Assembly: GCA_031178805.1 (NCBI GenBank)
Contig: JAPSIJ010000080.1
Location: 1 to 8,570 of the forward strand
From: Cellulomonas sp.
GTDB taxonomy: Bacteria; Actinomycetota; Actinomycetes; Actinomycetales; Cellulomonadaceae
Length of the DNA: 8,570 nt
Direction of reading: 5' to 3'
Positions within the stretch are counted from its first letter, which is position 1. Each line of letters begins with the position of its first letter. The position numbers were made by a program, and so were the translations under genes. A model generated the notes under the pieces. It was given only the letters and a program-made list of their open reading frames with translations. It was not told where the DNA came from and did not search any database. Shown piece after piece: positions 1-6,845 of this stretch.

Positions 1-1035
1 CGGTCCCGCGACGCCGAACGCCGGCCCGGCGAGGACCAGCGTGTCGAGGTCGAACAGGTTGAGCAGCGTGACGGCCGCGGTGCCGAGCCAGTCCGCGGAC
101 GCCGCGACCAGCATGCCCGCCGCGGGGTCGGCGCCGACGGCGGCGCGCGCGACCCGCTGGAAGTCGGCGAGCAGCGCGTCCGGCCCGCCGTCCAGCCCGA
201 GCCGGCCGGCCAGCCCTTCGACGCGGTGCGCGGCGGCGACCACGGCGCCCGGCCCGGCGACCACCTCGACGCAGCCGCGGCTGCCGCACGCGCACGGCGG
301 ACCGGCGGGGTCGACCGGGATGTGCCCGATCTCCACGGGGTTGGCGGTGCGCCCGCGGTACACCTCCGCCTCGGCGATCACGCCGCCGCCGATGCCGGTC
401 GCCATGTAGAGCACGCCGAAGGTGTCGACGTCGAGCGCGCCCACCCACTGCTCGCCCACGGCGGCGGCGGTCGCGTCGTTCTCCAGCAGCACCGGCAGGT
501 CCAGCAGCGCGCCGAGCGTCCCGGTGAGCGGGAAGTCGCGCCAGGCGGGCGTCGGCTGCCCGGTGAGCACGGCGCCCGCGGCGCGGTCCTGCGGGCCGTG
601 CGTCACCAGGCCGACGCCGAGCACCCGGTCGCGCGGGATGCCGGCCCCGGCCAGCAGCAGGTCGATGTGCCGGGCCAGCACGGGCAGGGTCTCCTCGGGC
701 TCGCCGCGCCCCACGCCGCGCACGCCGGTGGACGCGACGCGGCGCCCGGCGAAGTCCGTGACGACGACGCTGCTGGCGCACCGGTCCAGCTGCACGCCGA
801 CGGCGTACCCGGCGGCGGCGTCGAGCTCGAGCAGCCGGCGGGGCGAGCCCACGCCGCCGCTGACCCGGCCGACCTCGTGCACCAGCCCCTCGGCCATCAG
901 GTCGCGGACGACGTGCGTGATGGTGGCGGCGGTGAGGCCGGAGCGGTCGGCGAGCTCGACCCGGCTGACGGTGCCGTGCGTGCGGACGAGGTCGAGGACC
1001 AGCGCGCCGGTGGCGGCGCGGGACGGGGCTCGCAT
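1..1035 (-). CDS. ROK-family transcriptional repressor (NagC/Mlc/XylR type), 3' end outside window
   Basis: 345 codons are readable from ATG at 1035 down to the window edge without a stop; the family is usually about 380-410 residues, so some 40-60 C-terminal residues are missing. Residues about 8-58 form a winged helix-turn-helix (SRVELADRSGLTAATITHVV) for DNA binding. The rest is a ROK sugar-binding domain: LENDATAAAVGE (about 184-195, with the conserved Asn186-Asp187), the glycine-rich ATGIGGGV segment, and the ROK zinc site His238, Cys248, Cys250, Cys255. The spacing (10, 2, 5) is the same as in E. coli Mlc. The N-terminal phosphate-binding DxGxT motif of ROK kinases is absent (VQLDRCAS instead), which fits a regulator and not a sugar kinase. 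It is divergent from the transporter/GH42 operon and is inferred to repress it, and perhaps itself, through the palindrome at 1056-1070. An in-frame ATG at 1056 would add seven residues (MSRYGRD); neither start has a convincing ribosome-binding site, so the start is uncertain. Confidence 0.93.
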   Translation of the reverse strand, partial: MRAPSRAATGALVLDLVRTHGTVSRVELADRSGLTAATITHVVRDLMAEGLVHEVGRVSGGVGSPRRLLELDAAAGYAVGVQLDRCASSVVVTDFAGRRVASTGVRGVGRGEPEETLPVLARHIDLLLAGAGIPRDRVLGVGLVTHGPQDRAAGAVLTGQPTPAWRDFPLTGTLGALLDLPVLLENDATAAAVGEQWVGALDVDTFGVLYMATGIGGGVIAEAEVYRGRTANPVEIGHIPVDPAGPPCACGSRGCVEVVAGPGAVVAAAHRVEGLAGRLGLDGGPDALLADFQRVARAAVGADPAAGMLVAASADWLGTAAVTLLNLFDLDTLVLAGPAFGVAGP

Positions 1036-1049
1036 GTCCCGACCATATC

Positions 1050-1079
1050 TTGACATGCTTAATTTAAGCACGTAACGAT
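1050..1079 (+). promoter_or_regulatory. Candidate promoter of the transporter/GH42 operon
   Basis: A perfect TTGACA hexamer lies at 1050-1055. A weak -10-like TAACGAT follows at 1073-1079, giving 17-18 bases of spacing. It lies in the only AT-rich island of the window, about 70 bases upstream of the lipoprotein start, so a leader of roughly 60 bases is expected. The -35 is convincing; the -10 is poor against TANNNT, as is common for regulated actinobacterial promoters. A divergent promoter for the ROK gene could use CAAGAT on the minus strand (1052-1047) as its -10, but that is weaker still. Confidence 0.55.
1053..1073. promoter_or_regulatory. Palindromic operator candidate, probably for the ROK repressor
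   Basis: TGCTTAATTTAAGCA at 1056-1070 is a perfect odd palindrome: 7-bp arms around the central T at 1063. Extending it to 1053-1073 gives 10-bp arms with one mismatch (1055/1071). It fills almost the whole spacer between the TTGACA at 1050-1055 and the presumed -10, so a bound dimer would block RNA polymerase. AT-rich inverted repeats of this size are typical ROK-family operators. Assignment to the adjacent ROK protein rests on position and symmetry alone. Confidence 0.65.
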
Positions 1080-1132
1080 ATGCACCGAGCCGCACCGACG
1101 CGGCCACGACCAGACCGTCGGGCGCGACGGGT

Positions 1133-1140
1133 GGAAAGGA
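1133..1140 (+). promoter_or_regulatory. Ribosome-binding site of the solute-binding lipoprotein gene
   Basis: GGAAAGGA ends six bases before the ATG at 1147. It supports that start, and the translation from it begins with a complete lipoprotein signal peptide. Apart from this site, I see nothing convincing in the leader between about 1081 and 1132. Confidence 0.7.
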
Positions 1141-1146
1141 CCAGCG

Positions 1147-2865
1147 ATGTTCCTCAGGTCAGCCAGGGCGCACCGGCGCCCGTCCCGCACGACCCTCCCC
1201 GTCGCCGCCGGCGTCGCGGCGGTGGCCCTGCTCGCCACCGCGTGCAGCGGCGGCAGCGGGGGCGGCGGCGCCAGCACGGGCGCCTCGGGCGACGGCAGCA
1301 CGCTCGTCGCCTACACCGGCCAGTCCGGTGACTACCAGATCAACTTCAACCCGTTCTCCCCCTCGCGGATCGGCGCCCTCGGCACGATCTACGAGCAGCT
1401 GTTCTTCATCAACAAGGCCGCCGAGTCCGACCCGGTGCCGCTGCTGGGCACCGAGTACACCTGGAACGAGGACGGCACCCAGCTGGACGTCACGCTCCGC
1501 GAGGACGTCACCTGGTCCGACGGCGAGCCGTTCACCGCCGACGACGTGGTGTTCACCTACGACCTGCTCGCCGCCACCCCGGCGATCAACAACGTCGGCT
1601 ACGCCGGCACGGTCGCCGCGACCGACGACACCCACGTGACGTTCACCTTCGACGCCCCCGCGTTCGTGCAGGGCCCCGACGTGCTGTCCGGCGTGCCGAT
1701 CGTGCCGGAGCACCTGTGGCAGGACGTCGACCCCACCGCCGACGTGGTCGAGGAGCCGGTCGGCACCGGCGCGTACCTGCTCGACGACTTCAAGCCGCAG
1801 GCCTTCACCTACACGGCGAACCCGGACTACTGGGGCGGCGAGCCCGCCGTGCAGACCATCCGGTTCCTGTCGCTGTCCGGCAACACCGCCGGCGCCGACG
1901 GCATCGCGAACGGCACCATCGACTGGCAGACCGGCCCGGTGCCCGACATCCAGAACGTCGCCGAGAACTTCCCCGGCTACGACACCCTGACCGCGGCGCA
2001 GAACCAGATGGTGCTCGCGACGTGCTCCAGCGTCGAGCTGGGCTGCTCCGGCCCGCAGACCGACCCGGCCGTCCGGCACGCGCTGTACCTGGCGATGGAC
2101 CGCACCCAGCTGAACGCCCTGGCGTTCGAGGAGACGGCGGCGGAGATCTCGCCGACGTTCGCGCTCACCGCGACGCAGGAGTCCTGGATCTCCGACGACG
2201 TCGCCGAGCCGGTCGCCCCGGAGACGGCCGACCCCGAGGGCGCCGCCGAGGTGCTCGAGGCCGCCGGCTGGGCCAAGGGCGCCGACGGCATCTACGCCAA
2301 GGACGGTCAGCGCCTGACCGTCACCGTCGAGGTGGTCTCCGGCTGGACCGACTACATCACCGCGGTGCAGACCATCGCGCAGCAGGCCAAGGCCGCCGGC
2401 ATCGACGTGCAGACCGCGCAGTCGTCGTGGAACGAGTGGACCGAGCGCCGCACCCAGGGCAACTTCCAGCTCGCCATCGACTCGCTGTGGCAGGGCCCGG
2501 CGCCCGACCCGTACTACCTGTACACGTACTTCTTCTCCTCGGCGTCGGGTGCCCCGGTGGGCCAGCCCGCGGGCAACAACTACGCCCGGTACGCGAACCC
2601 CGAGGTGGACGCGGCGCTCGACGCGCTGCAGGGCATGCCGCTGGACGACGCCGAGGCGCGCCAGCCGCACTTCGACGCGATCCAGGCCGCCGTGGTCGAG
2701 GACATGCCGTACATCCCGATCCTCACCGGCGGCACCACGAGCGAGTGGAACGTCGCCCGGTTCACCGGCTGGCCCACCGAGGAGGACATGTACGCCTTCC
2801 CCGCCGTGTGGTCCGCGTTCGACGCCGCGGAGATCTTCAAGCGGCTGGAGCCGGCCGAGGGCTGA
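1147..2865 (+). CDS. ABC transporter solute-binding lipoprotein, family 5 (Dpp/Opp type)
   Basis: This 572-residue protein is the extracytoplasmic ligand-capturing component of the importer encoded downstream. It has an Arg-rich n-region (R4-R14), a hydrophobic core (about 17-31) and a lipobox ending ATAC, so Cys33 is the likely lipidated residue. A Gly/Ser/Ala-rich tether follows (34-51). The family 5 hallmark is at about 104-139: a W-x-DGT start, a stretch of beta-strand character, then TWSDGEPFTADDVVFTYD. NFNPFSP (66-72) and the R-x-AL-x-x-A-x-DR segment near 309-319 (RHALYLAMDR) are also typical. Length matches the family. The fold binds peptides, nickel or oligosaccharides and sequence alone does not say which; the neighbouring ROK regulator and GH42 enzyme favour a galactose-containing oligosaccharide. 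Cys293 and Cys300 lie close together and could form a disulfide outside the cell. It is the first gene of the operon and is separated from the permease genes by a strong hairpin, which may help make it more abundant than its partners. Confidence 0.95.
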   Translation: MFLRSARAHRRPSRTTLPVAAGVAAVALLATACSGGSGGGGASTGASGDGSTLVAYTGQSGDYQINFNPFSPSRIGALGTIYEQLFFINKAAESDPVPLLGTEYTWNEDGTQLDVTLREDVTWSDGEPFTADDVVFTYDLLAATPAINNVGYAGTVAATDDTHVTFTFDAPAFVQGPDVLSGVPIVPEHLWQDVDPTADVVEEPVGTGAYLLDDFKPQAFTYTANPDYWGGEPAVQTIRFLSLSGNTAGADGIANGTIDWQTGPVPDIQNVAENFPGYDTLTAAQNQMVLATCSSVELGCSGPQTDPAVRHALYLAMDRTQLNALAFEETAAEISPTFALTATQESWISDDVAEPVAPETADPEGAAEVLEAAGWAKGADGIYAKDGQRLTVTVEVVSGWTDYITAVQTIAQQAKAAGIDVQTAQSSWNEWTERRTQGNFQLAIDSLWQGPAPDPYYLYTYFFSSASGAPVGQPAGNNYARYANPEVDAALDALQGMPLDDAEARQPHFDAIQAAVVEDMPYIPILTGGTTSEWNVARFTGWPTEEDMYAFPAVWSAFDAAEIFKRLEPAEG

Positions 2866-2871
2866 CCGCCC

Positions 2872-2903
2872 GCCGGGCCGGGCGCGCGTGCGCCCGGCCC
2901 GGC
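2872..2903 (+). terminator. Strong intercistronic hairpin (attenuator or mRNA stabiliser)
   Basis: GCCGGGCCGGGCGC (2872-2885) and GCGCCCGGCCCGGC (2890-2903) are perfect 14-bp complements around a GCGT loop. All stem pairs are G-C. It begins six bases after the stop codon of the solute-binding protein gene and 41 bases separate it from the next start. No T-run follows, so full intrinsic termination is doubtful. Partial termination or protection of the upstream mRNA 3' end is likelier, as for hairpins after malE-type genes. The role is inferred; the stem is directly seen. Confidence 0.75.
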
Positions 2904-2927
2904 CCCCTCCCCCGCCCGCTCCTCGAC

Positions 2928-2934
2928 GAAGGGG
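2928..2934 (+). promoter_or_regulatory. Ribosome-binding site supporting the GTG start of the first permease
   Basis: GAAGGGG lies ten bases upstream of the GTG at 2945. The reading frame is open far upstream (back to 2549), but that upstream part only overlaps the lipoprotein gene in another frame. This site plus the typical DppB N-terminus places the start at 2945. Confidence 0.6.
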
Positions 2935-2944
2935 TCGTCGCACG

Positions 2945-3934
2945 GTGAACTACGTCCTGCGCAAGCTCGGCTTCTACGCGGTCGCCCTCTGGGCCGCCGT
3001 GACCCTGAACTTCCTCATCCCCCGGCTGCTGCCGGGCAACCCGGTCGACATCCTGCTGGCCAAGCTGCAGCAGCGCGGCGGCACGGTGACCCCCGAGACC
3101 CGCGAGGCCTACTCCGCGCTGCTCGGCGGGGACACGACCGACTCCCTGCTCGCGCAGTACGGCACCTACCTGGCCAACCTGCTGCGCGGCGACCTCGGCG
3201 TCTCGGTCACCTACTTCCCCACCCCGGTGAACGAGGTCATCGGCACCTCGATGCCGTGGACCGTGGTGCTGGTGGGCATCGCCACCGTGCTCGCCGCCAC
3301 GATCGGCGTGCTGCTGGGCGCGTTCGTCGGCTGGCGGCCCGGCACCTGGCTGGACTCGGCCGTGCCGCTGACCACCCTGCTCGCCGCCGTGCCGTACTTC
3401 TGGCTGGCCCTCGTGCTGGTCTACCTGCTGTCCCGGGTGCTCGGCTGGTTCCCGTCGCAGGGCGGGTACGACGTCGTGCTCGACCCCGGCTGGAGCCCGG
3501 AGTTCATCGCCTCGGCGGTCGAGTACGGGTTCGTGCCGGCGCTGACGATCGTCATCGCGTCCATCGGCGGCTGGCTGCTCGGGATGCGCAACATGATGGT
3601 GTCCACGCTGTCCGAGGACTACGTGCTCACCGCCCGCGCCAAGGGCCTGCCGCAGGGCCAGATCCTGCGGAGCTACGCCGCGCGCAACGCCGTGCTGCCG
3701 TCCGTCGCCGGCTTCGCGATCTCCCTCGGCTTCGTCGTCTCCGGGTCCGTGGTCACCGAGCAGGTGTTCTCCTACCCGGGCATCGGCTCCCGGCTGCTCG
3801 CCGCGGTCACCAACAACGACTACGCGCTCATGCAGGGCGTGTTCCTGTTCATCACCCTGGCCGTGCTCGGCGCGAACCTCGTCGTCGACCTGCTGTACGG
3901 CCTCATCGACCCGCGCACCCGCGCGAAGGCCTGA
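2945..3934 (+). CDS. ABC transporter permease, DppB/OppB type
   Basis: This 329-residue integral membrane protein forms one half of the import channel with the next gene product. The N-terminus (MNYVLRKLGFYAVALW, then LIPRLLPGNPVD) is the usual DppB start: one membrane helix at about 9-30 and the conserved P-R-x-x-PGNP turn. A long outer loop of about 70 residues contains the family's LLRGDLGVSVTY segment. Further helices lie near 105-126, 140-163, 195-215, 250-275 and 299-322, six in all. The cytoplasmic EAA loop that docks on the ATPase starts at D225 (DYVLTARAKGLPQGQILRS), and VTEQVFSYPGIGSRL is also a DppB signature. It starts with GTG, chosen from the ribosome-binding site and family N-terminus. 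It follows the lipoprotein gene by 79 bases containing a hairpin and precedes the second permease by 12 bases. The substrate is not encoded in any motif I can read. Confidence 0.94.
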   Translation: MNYVLRKLGFYAVALWAAVTLNFLIPRLLPGNPVDILLAKLQQRGGTVTPETREAYSALLGGDTTDSLLAQYGTYLANLLRGDLGVSVTYFPTPVNEVIGTSMPWTVVLVGIATVLAATIGVLLGAFVGWRPGTWLDSAVPLTTLLAAVPYFWLALVLVYLLSRVLGWFPSQGGYDVVLDPGWSPEFIASAVEYGFVPALTIVIASIGGWLLGMRNMMVSTLSEDYVLTARAKGLPQGQILRSYAARNAVLPSVAGFAISLGFVVSGSVVTEQVFSYPGIGSRLLAAVTNNDYALMQGVFLFITLAVLGANLVVDLLYGLIDPRTRAKA

Positions 3935-3946
3935 GGGGAGCCGGCG

Positions 3947-4984
3947 ATGACGAACACCGGACCGGACGTGCGCGTGGCCGTGGACGGCCCCGGCGGACCG
4001 ATCGAGGCGCCCGCCCCGGGCCCCGCCGCCGCGGCGGACCTGCCCGCGCGACCGGGCGGCACCGGCACCCGGCCGCGCGCGGCCTGGCGGCTGCTGCTGC
4101 CCTCCATGACCCCGTGGCTCGCGGCCGGCCTGGTGCTGGTCGCCGGCGTGGTGCTGCTCGGCGTGGTGGGGCCGTGGGTGGTCGGCGACCCCGACGCGAT
4201 CAGCGACACCGGGCTCGCGGGCCCCTCGGGCGAGCACTGGCTCGGCACCACCCAGACCGGCCAGGACGTGCTGGCGCAGCTCGCCCACGCCACCCGCGGG
4301 TCGCTGCAGATCGGCCTGCTGGTCGGCGTGCTGGCCACGGTGCTGTCGGCGTTCTTCGGCATCTACGGCGCCTACCTGGGCGGCGTGGCGGACGAGGCGT
4401 TCTCGCTGCTGTCCAACGTGTTCCTGGTGATCCCCGGCCTGCCGCTGGTCATCGTGATCTCCGGCTTCGTGCCGCGGGAGAGCCGCGGGCTGTGGACCAT
4501 CGCGGTGGTGCTCGCCCTCACCTCGTGGGCGGCGTCGGCCCGGGTGCTGCGCGCGCAGACGCTGTCCGTGCGGAACCGGGACTACGTCGCCGCCTCCCGG
4601 CTGTCCGGCGAGAAGCCGTGGCGCGTGATCGCGGTGGAGATCCTGCCCAACCTGCTGCCGGTGCTCGCCTCGCAGTTCGTCTACGCGGTGATCGCGGCGA
4701 TCCTCGGCGAGGCCGGCCTGTCGTTCCTCGGGCTCGGGGCGTCCAACGCCTCGACCCTCGGGACGATGCTGTTCTACGCGCAGAACGGCTTCGCGCTCCC
4801 CCTGGGCGCCTGGTGGTGGTTCGTGCCGCCGGGCCTCGTGATCGCCCTGTTCGGCATGGGGCTGTCGCTCATCAACTTCTCGATCGACGAGATCATCAAC
4901 CCCCGGCTCAAGAACGCCCGCACCGCCCGCCGGCGCGCGCGGGCGGCGCAGCGGGCCGCGGGCCGGACGGAGGTCGCCCGATGA
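3947..4984 (+). CDS. ABC transporter permease, DppC/OppC type
   Basis: This 345-residue protein is the second half of the channel. An unusually long Pro/Ala/Gly-rich cytoplasmic tail (about 1-45) precedes the first helix (about 57-80). The DppC hallmark EHWLGTTQTGQDVLAQL begins at E96 (usual form H-x-LGTDxxGRDVxxRL), followed by a RGSLQIGLLVG helix start. Several more helices follow, with the EAA loop at about 212-240 (DYVAASRLSGEKPWRVI and ILPN) that contacts an ATPase. The ILGEAGLSFLGLG segment and a closing INFSIDEIINPRLK are strong DppC signatures. GGGGAG at 3935-3940, six bases before the ATG, fixes the start. The stop codon overlaps the next start as ATGA, implying translational coupling. 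The EAA loop reads ASRLSGE where peptide permeases usually have AARALGA; this may mark a glycoside-transport branch, but I cannot test that here. Confidence 0.94.
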   Translation: MTNTGPDVRVAVDGPGGPIEAPAPGPAAAADLPARPGGTGTRPRAAWRLLLPSMTPWLAAGLVLVAGVVLLGVVGPWVVGDPDAISDTGLAGPSGEHWLGTTQTGQDVLAQLAHATRGSLQIGLLVGVLATVLSAFFGIYGAYLGGVADEAFSLLSNVFLVIPGLPLVIVISGFVPRESRGLWTIAVVLALTSWAASARVLRAQTLSVRNRDYVAASRLSGEKPWRVIAVEILPNLLPVLASQFVYAVIAAILGEAGLSFLGLGASNASTLGTMLFYAQNGFALPLGAWWWFVPPGLVIALFGMGLSLINFSIDEIINPRLKNARTARRRARAAQRAAGRTEVAR

Positions 4985-5885
4985 CCACGCTCACCGAGCC
5001 CACGCCGCCCGCCGCGCACGCGGCCCCCGAGCGGCGACCCGTGCTCACCGTGCGGGACCTGACCGTCGTCTACGACGTCGAGCAGCCCGTCACCGCGGTG
5101 AAGGACGCCAGCCTCGAGCTCGGCCGCGGGGAGATCCTCGGCCTCGCGGGCGAGTCGGGCTGCGGCAAGACGACCCTCGCCTACGCGGTGAACCGGCTGC
5201 ACCAGCCGCCCGCCCGGATCGCCGGCGGCTCGGTGGTGTTCCACGACCGCGACGGCACCGACGTCGACCTGCTCGCGCTGGACGACGAGCCGCTGCGGCG
5301 GTTCCGCTGGTCGCAGCTGTCCATGGTGTTCCAGGGCGCGATGAACTCCCTGAACCCGGTCCGCACCGTCGGCGCCCAGCTCGACGACACCCTGCGGGCG
5401 CACGCCCGGATGTCGCGGGCGCAGCGCCGGGAGCGGTCCGCCGACGTGCTCACCCGGGTCGGCGTCGACCCCGGCCGGCTGCGGTCCTACCCGCACGAGC
5501 TGTCGGGCGGCATGCGGCAGCGCGTGATGATCGCCATGGCCATGCTGCTCGAGCCGCAGATCATGATCATGGACGAGCCCACCACCGCCCTCGACGTGGT
5601 GGTGCAGCGCGAGATCCTCCGGGAGATCGTCCGGCTGCGCGACGAGCTCGACTTCGCGGTCGTGTTCATCACCCACGACCTGCCGCTGCTGCTGGAGATC
5701 AGCGACCGGATCGCCGTGATGCTCGCCGGCGAGATCGTCGAGCTCGACACCGCGGACCGGCTGCACCGGTCCCCCGCCCACCCGTACACCCGCCGCCTGC
5801 TGGGGTCGTTCCCGAGCCTGTCCGGCGAGCGGGGCGCGTTCATCCGCGACGGCAGCGAGGCCGTCGGCGACGAGGAGGCCCGCCC

Positions 5886-5889
<4 letters not shown>
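4981..5889 (+). CDS. ABC transporter ATP-binding protein, DppD/OppD type
   Basis: This 302-residue cytoplasmic ATPase is one of two that power the importer. Motifs in order: Walker A GESGCGKTT (57-65), Q-loop VFQG with Gln118, signature LSGGMRQR (174-181), Walker B IMIMDEP (D198, E199), D-loop TTALD (201-205), and H-loop THDL (His232). LSGGM in place of LSGGQ is normal for the DppD branch. The AHPYTRRLL segment near 263-271 is the start of the oligopeptide-transporter C-terminal region, but the protein ends about 30 residues later without the usual IPG-x-PP and Cys-rich stretch. The start ATG overlaps the previous stop (ATGA), and GGAGG at 4969-4973 sits seven bases upstream. The stop is overlapped by the next gene's GTG (GTGA). 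All catalytic residues are present, so it should be active. Confidence 0.95.
5872..5878 (+). promoter_or_regulatory. Ribosome-binding site supporting the GTG start of the second ATPase
   Basis: GAGGAGG lies seven bases upstream of the GTG at 5886 and inside the end of the preceding ATPase gene. It justifies a GTG start that overlaps the upstream stop codon. Confidence 0.7.

Positions 5890-6837
<948 letters not shown>

Positions 6838-6845
<8 letters not shown>

Noticed and set aside
226..1053. Plus-strand open frames across the ROK gene (for example 226-1053 and 422-1075)
   Set aside because: No domain resemblance; the minus strand carries a complete HTH and ROK domain with intact zinc ligands.
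2872..2903. Hairpin as a complete intrinsic terminator ending a single-gene transcript
   Set aside because: No T-run follows the stem, and the downstream permeases and ATPases are the expected partners of the lipoprotein, so read-through is needed.
1159..2943. 594-codon open frame on the minus strand opposite the lipoprotein gene
   Set aside because: Arg/Gly/Val-rich composition with no recognisable domain; it is the mirror of a high-GC coding strand whose plus-strand product has clear family motifs.
2549..2944. Apparent upstream extension of the first permease
   Set aside because: It overlaps the lipoprotein gene in another frame and gives Ser/Arg/Pro-rich noise; the GTG at 2945 begins the conserved permease N-terminus.
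4029..4040. 12-bp perfect GC palindrome CCGCCGCGGCGG within the second permease gene
   Set aside because: It lies in Ala codons of a low-complexity tail, and short GC palindromes are expected by chance at this composition.
2837..4288. 483-codon open frame on the minus strand opposite the permease genes
   Set aside because: His/Gln/Arg-rich low-complexity translation that mirrors two well-supported permeases; no motif or ribosome-binding site.
3256..4980. Apparent 575-residue N-terminal extension in frame with the first ATPase
   Set aside because: The frame is open back to 3256, but the translation is Arg-rich noise across both permease genes. The ATPase N-terminus, Shine-Dalgarno site and ATGA overlap place the start at 4981.
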